From Burkholderiales bacterium (GTDB lineage: Bacteria; Pseudomonadota; Gammaproteobacteria; Burkholderiales; Ga0077523): a DNA stretch of 64,000 nucleotides. Of this stretch, positions 34,349 to 44,548 are shown piece by piece (the stretch's first letter is position 1; every line of letters begins with the position of its first letter). The stretch is taken from NCBI GenBank assembly GCA_019745565.1, contig JAIESW010000003.1, forward strand, positions 124,001 through 188,000. The letters are read 5' to 3'. Under the pieces are notes generated by a model that saw nothing but the letters and a program-made list of their open reading frames with translations, made no database searches and had not been told where the DNA came from. The position numbers and the translations under genes were made by a program.

Positions 34349-36610
34349 TCAGGGTCGACCCATGAAGAGATAGAAGGCACCGCCGCCTTCGAACGCCTGG
34401 CCGTAGGCGAGATACAGCGGCCCGATGAACGTGTCCGCGCCGAGAAAAATCGATCCCGAATACAGCAGTCCGCGGCCGTCGGTACGGTCGAAGCGCTTGT
34501 AGGCGTTGCCGGCCTCGAGCGAACCGCCGATGAAGATGCCGTCGGCCACCGGCGGCAGCCGGTACATCCGGTAGTAGTAGACCGCCCGCATGAGAGCGAT
34601 GTCCTCGCCGAGGAACTGGCCGGTGCGATAACCCGAGAGGTTGAGGAAGCCGCCGAGCGAGAGCGAATCGTTGATGGGGGAGGAGCCCTGGTACGTCGTG
34701 GCGCCGCGCACCGCCAGCGTGACCGTCTGCGCCTTCCAGGAAAACGACTTGCTCGCACTCAGACCGAAGCGCGAATAGTCGTCGCTCGCGCCCAGGTTCT
34801 TCTGGGAAGTCGTCCAGTCGGCGAAGAGCAGGCTGCCGGAGGTGGGAAAGTTGACGTTGTCCAGCTGGTCGTAGATGAGGCGCGCGCGCAGGGCGCCGAT
34901 GTCGTAGTCGAAGGTGGGAAAGACCGGCAGGGCGATGTTCGGGGCGCCGCTGCCGGTGCCGCGAACATAGCCGAATCGCAGTTCGCCCCACTTGTCGAGC
35001 ACGGTACCGATGTCGAGCCCGACCCCGGCCTGCCGCAGCTGGTACTGCGCGATGCGGTTGCCGTCGACGAAGATGTCGAGCAGGCGTTCGTTCGCGAACG
35101 CGTTGGGTGCGATGAAGAAGCGCCCCGCGAGGTCGAGCGGTTGATAGAACTCGGTCTGGATGCCGGGGTCGCGGCCCACCTGCCCGAGCGTGCGCCACTC
35201 CGCTCCGAGACGGTTGATCCAGGTCTTGTTGTAGAACGCGAGCAGGTTGAAGCTGCCGTCGCCCTTGAAGTCGCTCTGCAGCTTGAGGCCGAAGCGAAGA
35301 TAGTCGGGACCGCGGGCGCGTTCGGTCGGCTCCACCTCCAGCACACGTTTGCCGTCCTCGTCGACGTAGCGGTAGGCGATGTTGTCGTAGTCGCCGGTGC
35401 CGTACAGCCGCGCCACCTTGCGGTCGAGTTCGGCCTCGTCGGGAATGCCCTCGCGGCGCTCCAGCAACCGGAACCGCCCCTCCTCGCCAGGCACGTGCAG
35501 CGTGACGCCGCGATCCTTCAAGGCCGCTTCCACGGCCTCCGGATTGACGAACTTGAGCCCCTGGGTCCGCACCACGATGTCATCGGCGGGCCGGGCGCGC
35601 AGCAGCCGTTCGGCCTGGGCCAGGCGATGGGCTTCGTACTGCTCGGGGCTCAGGCTGTAGCGCTTCAGCTGGTCCAGCACCTTGAGCGCTGCCGCCTCGC
35701 CGCGCGGCATGATCTCCGTACCCTTGTCGAAGCTCGACGCGCTGAATCCGGAGAGATCGGGCGTGATCAGGACATCGCCCGGCTTGAGTTCGGCCAGCGA
35801 CCGGTCGACGTTCTGCTGGGTCAGGATGTTGATCATCTGCATCGACACGCCCAACACGTCGCCCAGGTCCTCCTTCTTGAGCAGCGGCGTGCCCAGGTTG
35901 ACGGCGATGATGATCTCGGCGCCCATGTCGCGCGCCACATCCACCGGCAGGTTGCGCACCAGTCCGCCGTCGAGCAGGAGGTGGTCGCCGATCTGCTGCG
36001 GCGAGATCACGCCCGGCACCGACATGCTCGCCCGGATCGCGGCGTCCAGATCGCCGCTGCTCAACACGACCGGCTGTCCGGTCACGAGGTCGGTGGCGAC
36101 GCAACGGAACGGAATGGGCAGCCGCGAGAAATCCTTGCCCGGGGCCTCCGTGACGAAGGTGCGCAACACGCCCTTCAGCGTCTGACCCTCGATGGCGCCC
36201 TTGGGCAGGAACAGTTTGCCTTTGCTGATGCCGATCTCGAGGCCCCAGAGGCCGACCAGGTCGAGCGCCTTGCGGCGCGTCGTGCGGTCCTGCCGCGGCG
36301 GCGCATCGGCGAACACCCGGGCCCAGTCGGTCGCCTTCACCTTGCGCTCCATCTCCTGCGGCGTCATGCCCGAGGCATAGGAAGCGCCGACGATGGAGCC
36401 CATGCTGGTGCCGGTGACGTAGTCCACCGGAATGCGGTTCTCCTCCAGCACCTTCAGCACGCCCACGTGGGCGAGGCCGAGAGCGCCGCCGCCCGAGAGC
36501 ACCAGACCGATGCGCGGACGGCGGGGCGGTTCGTTGCCGTCCGCGCTTGCGCCGGACGCAATCAGGAGCAGCAGCAAAACCAGCCAAGCAACGCGCGTGA
36601 CCCCGTGCAT
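34349..36610 (-). CDS. Patatin-like phospholipase with C-terminal outer-membrane barrel (type Vd-like)
   Basis: A 753-residue secreted protein. Signal peptide at 1-23; patatin domain with oxyanion motif SGGGALGLAHVG (39-50), nucleophile Ser69 in GTSMG, and dyad Asp214 in DGG. A POTRA-like linker (about 300-430: IVVRTQGLKFVNPEAVEAAL and so on) follows, then a 16-strand-like BamA/FhaC-type barrel to the end (GGAFYLFMGRP). This patatin-POTRA-barrel order matches PlpD-type (type Vd) autotransporters, which expose or release a phospholipase A1. The ATG at 36610 starts the signal peptide; a GTG nine bases earlier is possible. Convergent with the MocR gene, 7 bp apart. Confidence 0.92.
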   Translation of the reverse strand: MHGVTRVAWLVLLLLLIASGASADGNEPPRRPRIGLVLSGGGALGLAHVGVLKVLEENRIPVDYVTGTSMGSIVGASYASGMTPQEMERKVKATDWARVFADAPPRQDRTTRRKALDLVGLWGLEIGISKGKLFLPKGAIEGQTLKGVLRTFVTEAPGKDFSRLPIPFRCVATDLVTGQPVVLSSGDLDAAIRASMSVPGVISPQQIGDHLLLDGGLVRNLPVDVARDMGAEIIIAVNLGTPLLKKEDLGDVLGVSMQMINILTQQNVDRSLAELKPGDVLITPDLSGFSASSFDKGTEIMPRGEAAALKVLDQLKRYSLSPEQYEAHRLAQAERLLRARPADDIVVRTQGLKFVNPEAVEAALKDRGVTLHVPGEEGRFRLLERREGIPDEAELDRKVARLYGTGDYDNIAYRYVDEDGKRVLEVEPTERARGPDYLRFGLKLQSDFKGDGSFNLLAFYNKTWINRLGAEWRTLGQVGRDPGIQTEFYQPLDLAGRFFIAPNAFANERLLDIFVDGNRIAQYQLRQAGVGLDIGTVLDKWGELRFGYVRGTGSGAPNIALPVFPTFDYDIGALRARLIYDQLDNVNFPTSGSLLFADWTTSQKNLGASDDYSRFGLSASKSFSWKAQTVTLAVRGATTYQGSSPINDSLSLGGFLNLSGYRTGQFLGEDIALMRAVYYYRMYRLPPVADGIFIGGSLEAGNAYKRFDRTDGRGLLYSGSIFLGADTFIGPLYLAYGQAFEGGGAFYLFMGRP

Positions 36611-36685
36611 GTCGTTCACGATCGCATCTCCATCCCCCTTCGCCGCGCAGATGGTAACCGAGAGAACCGCCTGCCACCCCGGGCC

Positions 36686-36691
36686 TATAAT
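36686..36691 (+). promoter_or_regulatory. Candidate -10 box for the enoyl-CoA hydratase gene
   Basis: A perfect TATAAT lies 40 bp before the ATG at 36732 in otherwise GC-rich DNA. No consensus -35 hexamer is present at 16-18 bp upstream, so the promoter may be activator dependent or of an alternative sigma type. Confidence 0.45.
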
Positions 36692-36731
36692 GCATATTCC
36701 GACGCGACGAAAGCCCTCACGGAGTCGAACC

Positions 36732-37544
36732 ATGACCACGGCCACCGCCACCCCGCCGACCGCCACCGCGGAAGCGATCCTGCTCACGACCGTCACCGAC
36801 GGCATCGCGACGCTGACGCTCAACCGGCCCAAGCAGTACAACGCGCTTTCGGGTGCCATGCTGGATGCCCTACAGACCGCCCTCGAGGGGATCGAGAAGG
36901 ACTCTGCCGTGCGCGTGGTCGTCATCGCCGGCAACGGTCCCGCCTTCTGCGCCGGGCACGACTTGAAGGAGATGCGCGCGCATCCGGAGAAGCGCTTCCA
37001 GGACGATCTCTTCGCCAAGTGCAGCAAGTTCATGCTGACGCTGTTGCGAATCCCGCAACCGGTGATCGCGCGCGTGCACGGCATCGCGACCGCTGCCGGT
37101 TGCCAGCTGGTGGGCGCGTGCGATCTGGCGGTGGTCTCGGACAACGCGAAGTTCGCGGTCTCCGGCATCAACGTCGGACTGTTCTGCTCGACGCCGTCGG
37201 TGTCACTCGCGCGCAACGTCTCGCGCAAGCGCGCCATGGAGATGCTGGTGACCGGCGACTTCATCGATGCCGCCACGGCCAAGGACTTCGGACTGGTGAA
37301 CCGGGTGGTGCCGCTCGACAAGCTCGACGCGGAAGTGAAGAACCTCGCGCAGTCGATCATCGCCAAGAGCCCGCTCGCCATCTCCATGGGCAAGCAGCTC
37401 TTCTATCGCCAGATCGAGATGGGCGTCGAGGACGCCTACAAGCTCGCCGCCGAGACCATGGCCTGCAACATGATGGCCGAGGACGCGGCCGAGGGCATCG
37501 ACGCCTTCATCGCCAAGCGACATCCGGTCTGGAAGGGCCGATGA
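36732..37544 (+). CDS. Enoyl-CoA hydratase/isomerase family protein
   Basis: A 270-residue crotonase-fold enzyme. Seen: TLNRPKQYNALSGAM near residue 33, the CoA/oxyanion segment GNGPAFCAGHDLKEM (about 75-89), and GIATAAGCQLVGACDLAVVSD with the second oxyanion glycine. The glutamate usually found after GG in hydratases is Cys/Gln in AAGCQL, and FAVSGINVGLFCSTPSVSLAR lacks the usual PE motif. Hydratase activity is therefore uncertain and another crotonase reaction is possible. The first 15 residues are Thr/Ala-rich. It overlaps the DUF2970 gene by 4 bp. Confidence 0.85.
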   Translation: MTTATATPPTATAEAILLTTVTDGIATLTLNRPKQYNALSGAMLDALQTALEGIEKDSAVRVVVIAGNGPAFCAGHDLKEMRAHPEKRFQDDLFAKCSKFMLTLLRIPQPVIARVHGIATAAGCQLVGACDLAVVSDNAKFAVSGINVGLFCSTPSVSLARNVSRKRAMEMLVTGDFIDAATAKDFGLVNRVVPLDKLDAEVKNLAQSIIAKSPLAISMGKQLFYRQIEMGVEDAYKLAAETMACNMMAEDAAEGIDAFIAKRHPVWKGR

Positions 37545-37738
37545 GCGCTGCGCCGAAGAGCTCGCCCATCGGTATCGCGAAGGCGGTCTTCTGGAGCTTT
37601 CTCGGCATCCGCAAGGGGAAGGACCACGGCGCTGATGTCACGCGCCTCACGCTGCCGCAGGTGGTGGTCGGCGGTTTGATAGGCGCTGCGCTGTTCGTCG
37701 CAGCCCTGATCACCGTCGTCTACTTCGTGACCCACTGA
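37541..37738 (+). CDS. DUF2970 family small membrane protein
   Basis: A 65-residue protein. The conserved AVFWSFLGIRKGKDHGADVT segment precedes one C-terminal transmembrane helix (PQVVVGGLIGAALFVAALIT). This is the standard layout of DUF2970 proteins in betaproteobacteria; function unknown. Its ATG overlaps the stop of the enoyl-CoA hydratase gene (ATGA). Confidence 0.87.
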   Translation: MSAAPKSSPIGIAKAVFWSFLGIRKGKDHGADVTRLTLPQVVVGGLIGAALFVAALITVVYFVTH

Positions 37739-37958
37739 TCCGCGGTGACGGCGTGGACCCCGGCGCCAGGCCGGCGGTTCGCGCTGCAAGATGACCGTCG
37801 AGGGCTCCGTCTGGATGGGCCGGTTCGTGTCGGGAAACCTGACGCAGGCGGCATGTCGTGCAGAACTGGTGTCCGTTGGCGCGCTTTCTGCAGAACCTGG
37901 GACGCCTGACCCCGCGCGGCCCCCGCGTTCTGTCGATTCTCCGAGGGAGAAAGTCGCC

Positions 37959-38528
37959 ATGCCGATGTCTTTCCGCTCCTGGCCACGCACCATCGTGATG
38001 CTGTGCGCCGGTTTCATGGCCACCCACGGTGCATGGGCCGCTGACGACGCGTTGTGGGAACAGATCAAGGAAGGCGGCTACGTGCTGCTGATCCGACACG
38101 CCGCCACGCCGCTGACCAAGGCTCCGACCCCGACCAGCCGCGGCGGCTGCGTGCACGAGCGGGACTTGAGCGACGCCGGCCAGATGCTGGCACGCAAGCT
38201 CGGCGTCGTGTTCCGCGAGCACGGGGTGCCCGTGGCCCGGGTGGTCTCGAGTCCCGGGTGCCCCAGCGTGGAGACGGCTCAGATCGCGTTCGGCCGGGCG
38301 GAACCCTGGACCGATCTCGACCCGGCGGTGGACCGCCACACACGCCTGTCCCGAAGTGTGAACGCCTTGGTGAACGGCACCGCGCAGACAGGCAACCTGG
38401 TGGTGGTCACCGACAAGCTCGCCATCTCCGATCTCACCGACCGCACGCTCTCTGCCGGTGACGTGCTGGTCCTGAAGCGTTCAGGCGAGCAGTTGGACAT
38501 CCAGGGACTGCTGACCGCGGCCCCTTGA
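37959..38528 (+). CDS. Histidine phosphatase superfamily protein, catalytic residues degraded
   Basis: A 189-residue exported protein (signal peptide ending GAWAADD) of the histidine phosphatase superfamily. The phospho-acceptor motif is present as LLIRHAATP (Arg46, His47). The partner positions look altered: the usual SSxWCRCxxTA block reads SSPGCPSVETA, losing the arginine, and the usual VTHQVNI reads VTDKLAI, replacing the second catalytic histidine by Asp. The protein may therefore bind rather than hydrolyse phosphate esters. GGGAGAAAG lies upstream of the chosen ATG. An open frame from 37791 exists but lacks a signal-like start. Confidence 0.82.
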   Translation: MPMSFRSWPRTIVMLCAGFMATHGAWAADDALWEQIKEGGYVLLIRHAATPLTKAPTPTSRGGCVHERDLSDAGQMLARKLGVVFREHGVPVARVVSSPGCPSVETAQIAFGRAEPWTDLDPAVDRHTRLSRSVNALVNGTAQTGNLVVVTDKLAISDLTDRTLSAGDVLVLKRSGEQLDIQGLLTAAP

Positions 38529-38535
38529 TCCCGGG

Positions 38536-39177
38536 CTAGCCGCCCTCGTAGAGCCGCCGCATCCGCGCGACGGCGTCCTGCGGCTTCGGCCGCTCATCGG
38601 CGCTCAGCGCCTCGATGACGCCTGCGCGATCCTGGGCGGACCGGTTCTGTGAAAGCTTCCACTTGCCCTCGAGCCGGGCGATCACGAACCGGAAGGGACG
38701 GATCGCGCGCAACTGTGCCTGCACGAAGTCTTCAGGGGCGTCATCCACCGACCAGGCCTTCGGTTGCTTCGCCTCGTGATGGTCGGTGAGCCGCGCCACG
38801 ATCTCGCGCTTGCCGGCCGGATCGTCGATGAACTCGAGGCGGCCGAACGCGTAGACCGCCACGTAGTTCCAAGTGGGGACCACCTTCGCGGTCTCGCGCT
38901 TGGTCTGGTACCAGTTGGGCGAAACGTAGGCGTCGGGGCCGTTGAAGATGGCGATCGCTTCGATCGCCGCATCGTAGTGCTGGGCCTGCGGATTGGCGGC
39001 GGCGAAATGGCCGATGAGCGTTCCGTTCGGGCCCGGCGAGGGATCGAACAGCAGCGGGATGTGGCTCACCTGGAGCTGACCGTTGCCGAAGGAGACGAGC
39101 GCGGCGAGCGGCGCGGCCTCGATCAGTGCGCGGAGTTCGGCGGGGTCCTGCTGGCGGAAGTGAGTGGGGGCGTACAT
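38536..39177 (-). CDS. PaiB-family FMN-binding protein
   Basis: A 213-residue protein of the PaiB family (FMN-binding split barrel, annotated as negative transcriptional regulator because Bacillus PaiB affects sporulation and degradative enzymes). It begins MYAPTHFRQQDPAELRALIE and shows IFNGPDAYVSPNWYQTK, VPTWNYVAVYAFG and the C-terminal GKWKLSQNRSAQDRAGVIEA, all characteristic. No DNA-binding domain is visible, and an FMN-linked enzymatic role is equally possible. The start at 39177 is chosen because the upstream frame runs into a dispersed repeat. Confidence 0.92.
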   Translation of the reverse strand: MYAPTHFRQQDPAELRALIEAAPLAALVSFGNGQLQVSHIPLLFDPSPGPNGTLIGHFAAANPQAQHYDAAIEAIAIFNGPDAYVSPNWYQTKRETAKVVPTWNYVAVYAFGRLEFIDDPAGKREIVARLTDHHEAKQPKAWSVDDAPEDFVQAQLRAIRPFRFVIARLEGKWKLSQNRSAQDRAGVIEALSADERPKPQDAVARMRRLYEGG

Positions 39178-39208
39178 GGGTGCTGGAGAATCTGCAAATC
39201 TTGAACCA

Positions 39209-39314
39209 CGAAGGACACGAAGAACACGAAGGTACACCAAGGAAAAAGGAGGCGTGGGACCCTCGATCAGTCAACGATTTCCTTCGTGTTCCTTCGTGTT
39301 CTTCGTGTCCTTCG
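39209..39314. repeat. Palindromic repeat of CACGAAGGA units
   Basis: A perfect 24-bp inverted repeat: left arm 39209-39232 (beginning CGAAGGACACGAAGAACACG) and right arm 39291-39314, separated by 58 bp. One further CCTTCGTGTT unit (39281-39290) gives the right side an extra tandem repeat. This motif family is widespread in unrelated bacteria. It lies between the minus-strand paiB and transporter genes. Confidence 0.85.
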
Positions 39315-39341
39315 TGTCGAAAGCGGTTGCCTTACTCTGCC

Positions 39342-40997
39342 TCAAGCACTGCGAAACCGGGTCGTCCGCACGAACAGGATCGCCAGCATCGGCAGCGCGA
39401 AGTTGAGGATGATCGAGGCCACGAACAGCTCGCCGAGCTGGCTGTAGTCGGCGGGCACCTTCACCACCGCACTCGCCGGATCGCGCACTTCGCGCGCCAC
39501 GGTCCAGATCTGGTTGAGGTATTCGGTGCCCAGTTGCGAAAGCGACAGCGCGAGGTTGGTGAACGAGGCCATGACCGCGAAATAGGTCGCTTTCAGGCGG
39601 TCCGGCGCGGAGTTCGCGATCCACGCGAGCATGGGAATCATCGCGATCTGACCCAGCGGCGATTCCAGGGCCGTGTCGACGAGCGCGATGAAGCGTGCGT
39701 CCACGACCCCACCGGTATGGGCGACGGTCCAGTGGTGGAAGCCGTGGTACATGGCCAGGGTCGGCAGCGACAGGATGGTCGCGGCGATGGTCAGGAACCC
39801 GAGCACGTAGGCCATGGAGTTGTCGGCCATGAACCGCCGGAACAGGAACATGCCGAACAGCGTGAGCGTCGAACCGAGCAGACCGAGCTTGGCCAGGAAC
39901 TGCTGGTCGAACTTGAGCTCATCGATCATCCACCACGTGGCGCCCGCCCCCGGACCCGGCATCGCGCGGAATACGAACACGAGCAGCGCCGTGCCGATCA
40001 GCACGTGGCGCTGCTCGGGTTCGAGCTCGCGCACCAGTTTTAGCATGAGGAAGATGACGATCGCCATCGAACCGGCGAACACGATCTCCTGGTCGTACGG
40101 AACGTTCGAGAGTCCGATCGTGACGGTGAACACGACGAACACCAGACTGCCGCCGAGGATCCACCAGTTCACCGCCGGCTTGTCGCTGTGCGAGTACACC
40201 CGGTGCTCGACTTCGTCGGGCGTGAGACCCGTCTTCGCGAGGCGCTTGCATTCGCGGCGCTGCAGGTGTCCGGCCAACAGGACGCCGAGCACGGAGATCG
40301 CTGGGACGACGAGCGCCAGCAGATAGACCTTGCCGTAGATCGCCGCCTTGGTCGGCGCGTCCATGGTTTCCACGTCCGTGAACAGCACGATGTTGATCAC
40401 GGACACGAGCACGCCGCCGCCGATGATCGCGACGCGACCCAGGGTCTGCATGGTCACGTGACCGGCGCGGCGCTCCGCATCCGGGACCGGATGTCCCTGC
40501 TCGTCCACGCGGGGCACCGCCTCGACGGTCATGGCATCGGCCACCACGTCCTGCAACACGTAGCCGATCGGCGAGAGCAACGCCGCGAGCACGAACCAGG
40601 ATTCCACCGGCATCACCGCCGCCATCGCGGCGCGCTGGGAGATGAGCGCGAACATGATGAGCAGCGCCGCCGCGATCAGGCTCGCACCGAGATAGACGAG
40701 CACGCCCTTCCACTTCCACATGAGATCCACCAGATGCCCGAGCGGCATCTTGATCGCCCAGGGCAAGCCGGCCCAGAAACCCAGTGCTGCGAGAAAAGCC
40801 GCCGACAGCCCCAGGTACTCCTTCACGAAGAACGTGCCCACGATGCCGGTCAGGCCTGACACACCGGCTGCCATGTAGACCATGATCGGCGGCAGGTAGG
40901 ACAGCCGCATCTGGCGACCGAGGTCGCAGATGTTGCGGTCGATCCAGCGCCACAGGGGAATGCGGTTCAGGCCGGTCGCTTGCGGTACGGTGGACAT
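39342..40997 (-). CDS. MFS transporter of the folate-biopterin (BT1-like) type
   Basis: A 551-residue integral membrane protein with about 12-14 hydrophobic segments. The early LGFWAGLPWAIKMPLGHLVD segment and the DVVADAMTVEAVPR loop resemble the BT1/folate-biopterin branch of the major facilitator superfamily. The long central cytoplasmic loop (RRECKRLAKTGLTPDEVEHR) is charged. Substrate cannot be read; pterin or folate-like compounds are only a family-level suggestion. Single gene, ending close to a palindromic repeat. Confidence 0.75.
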   Translation of the reverse strand: MSTVPQATGLNRIPLWRWIDRNICDLGRQMRLSYLPPIMVYMAAGVSGLTGIVGTFFVKEYLGLSAAFLAALGFWAGLPWAIKMPLGHLVDLMWKWKGVLVYLGASLIAAALLIMFALISQRAAMAAVMPVESWFVLAALLSPIGYVLQDVVADAMTVEAVPRVDEQGHPVPDAERRAGHVTMQTLGRVAIIGGGVLVSVINIVLFTDVETMDAPTKAAIYGKVYLLALVVPAISVLGVLLAGHLQRRECKRLAKTGLTPDEVEHRVYSHSDKPAVNWWILGGSLVFVVFTVTIGLSNVPYDQEIVFAGSMAIVIFLMLKLVRELEPEQRHVLIGTALLVFVFRAMPGPGAGATWWMIDELKFDQQFLAKLGLLGSTLTLFGMFLFRRFMADNSMAYVLGFLTIAATILSLPTLAMYHGFHHWTVAHTGGVVDARFIALVDTALESPLGQIAMIPMLAWIANSAPDRLKATYFAVMASFTNLALSLSQLGTEYLNQIWTVAREVRDPASAVVKVPADYSQLGELFVASIILNFALPMLAILFVRTTRFRSA

Positions 40998-41075
40998 GGC
41001 GTGCCGTGAAGGTGGAAGACGTCAACCTGTCACAGAGTCGGTACGAACGCAAAGGGTTCCGGGGGACGCTTGCTT

Positions 41076-41194
41076 GCCCCCATCCCGACCTTCCCCCAGC
41101 AGGCTGGGGGAAGGAGTGCCTCCGGTCGAGTCGACACGCCAGCAGATGCACTCCTTCCCCCGGCTGAAAGACGGGGGAAGGTTGGGATGGGGGC
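41076..41194. repeat. Dispersed palindromic repeat, CCCTAACCCTCCCCC family, copy C
   Basis: Outer arms of 22 bp (starting GCCCCCATCCCGACCTTCCC and ending GGAAGGTTGGGATGGGGGC) pair with a single mismatch. Inside are CCCCCAGCAGGCTGGGGG and CTTCCCCCGG...CGGGGGAAG hairpins. It fills most of the gap between the transporter gene and htpG. Confidence 0.85.
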
Positions 41195-41236
41195 TAGCGG
41201 CGGTCGACACGACACCGTCGCCGGCCCGCATCCCGC

Positions 41237-43147
<1,911 letters not shown>

Positions 43148-43280
43148 GGGGGTCACTTCCTCGGACGATCGTGGTTCGGACGGCCGGTAACATGACGGCG
43201 AACAGCGGCGCTTTCAACCCCCGGAACCAGCACCCCCCGCCGGCGGTCTGCAAGGACACCGCCGCCCGAGGAGAACCCCC

Positions 43281-44375
43281 ATGAAACTGCTGCACCTCCT
43301 GTCCGCCCTGGCCCTGGCTGCTCCGGCCGCAGCGGCCGACCTGCCCCTCGAGAAACTGAAGCTCCCCCCCGGCTTCTCCGTCGAGGTCTACGCCCAGGTC
43401 AAGGATGCCCGCTCCCTGGCCCTGGGTACGAACGGCATCGTGTTCGTCGGCACGCGCAGCGCCGGCAAGGTCTACGCCCTCAAGCCCCGGCCGGATGGGC
43501 GCGGTGCCGAGCCGGTGGTGCTCGCTCAAGGGCTCAACGCGCCGAACGGTGTTGCCTTCCGCGACGGCGCCCTGTACGTGGCCGAGATCAGCCGCATCCT
43601 GCGCTACGACGCCATCGAATCGCGGCTCGCCGACCCTCCGAAGCCCGCGGTGGTCACGGACCGCTATCCGACCGACGGCCATCACGGCTGGAAGTACATC
43701 GCTTTCGGTCCGGACGGCTGGCTGTACGTACCCGTGGGTGCGCCGTGCAACGTGTGCGAGGCCGACCCCGAGCGCTACTCCCTGCTGTCGCGCATCCGGC
43801 CCGACGGCAGCGGGTACGAGGTGTATGCGCGGGGCATCCGCAACACCGTCGGCTTCGACTGGCATCCGCAGACGAAGGAACTGTGGTTCAACGAACACGG
43901 CCGCGACATGATGGGCGACGACATGCCTTCGTGCGAGCTGAACCGTGCGCCGAAGGCAGGACTCCACTTCGGCTTCCCGTACTGCCACCAGGGCGACACG
44001 CCCGATCCGGAATTCGGGTCGAAGCGCAGTTGTTCCGAGTTCGTTCCCCCGGTGGTCAAGCAGGGCGGGCACGTGGCGCCGGACGGCCTGAAGTTCTACA
44101 CCGGCAGCCAATTCCCGCCCGAGTATCGCAACCGTATCTTCGTCGCCCAGCACGGTTCATGGAACCGGTCGAAGAAGAGCGGCTACCGCGTGATGATGGC
44201 CACGCTGAAGGGCGCCGAGGTGACGAAGTTCGAGCCTTTCATCGAGGGCTGGCTCGAGGACGAGAAGGTGTGGGGTCGGCCGGTGGACCTGCTGGTGATG
44301 CCGGACGGAAGTCTGCTGGTGTCGGATGACCACGCGGGGGTGGTGTACCGGGTCAGCTATGGGAAGAGGGGCTAG
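43281..44375 (+). CDS. Exported PQQ-dependent sugar (sorbosone-type) dehydrogenase
   Basis: A 364-residue secreted protein: signal peptide MKLLHLLSALALAAPAAAAD, then a six-bladed propeller of the soluble glucose/sorbosone dehydrogenase type. Seen: LPPGFSVEVYAQV, the blade repeats ending in YVAEISRILRY and YVPVGAPCNVCE, HGWKYIAFGPDGWLYVP, WFNEHGRDMMGDDMPSCELN and HGSWNRSKKSGYRVM. These enzymes oxidise aldoses using pyrroloquinoline quinone in the periplasm; the true substrate is open. Its stop codon lies within the left arm of a palindromic repeat, so the last residues may have been changed by repeat insertion. Confidence 0.9.
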   Translation: MKLLHLLSALALAAPAAAADLPLEKLKLPPGFSVEVYAQVKDARSLALGTNGIVFVGTRSAGKVYALKPRPDGRGAEPVVLAQGLNAPNGVAFRDGALYVAEISRILRYDAIESRLADPPKPAVVTDRYPTDGHHGWKYIAFGPDGWLYVPVGAPCNVCEADPERYSLLSRIRPDGSGYEVYARGIRNTVGFDWHPQTKELWFNEHGRDMMGDDMPSCELNRAPKAGLHFGFPYCHQGDTPDPEFGSKRSCSEFVPPVVKQGGHVAPDGLKFYTGSQFPPEYRNRIFVAQHGSWNRSKKSGYRVMMATLKGAEVTKFEPFIEGWLEDEKVWGRPVDLLVMPDGSLLVSDDHAGVVYRVSYGKRG

Positions 44376-44548
44376 GGACTAGGGGCTCGGGACTAGGGTT
44401 CGAACGGACTCGGGCGGGCTCGCGGCAAATCATCCTCGAGGACGGCTGTTTGCATCGACGAAGTTCCCCAGCCCCTGCCTTCCCCTAGACCCTAGCCCCC
44501 TGCTTTTGCCTAGCGCCCAGCCCCTGCCTTCCCCTAGTCCCTATCCCC
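44368..44548. repeat. Palindromic repeat of CTAGGGACTAGGGG units
   Basis: GGGGCTAGGGACTAGGGG (44368-44385) pairs with CCCCTAGTCCCTATCCCC (44531-44548), one mismatch in 18. Additional CCCCTAGACCCTAGCCCC units lie at about 44482. The element covers the complete gap between two convergent genes, including the stop codon of the sugar dehydrogenase, and ends one base before the stop of the Aas-like gene. Confidence 0.85.

Noticed and set aside
34331..36700. The first 1000 or so residues of a 1135-residue plus-strand frame
   Set aside because: Shadow of the patatin gene; only the last 65 codons (37541-37738) are a real gene, the DUF2970 protein.
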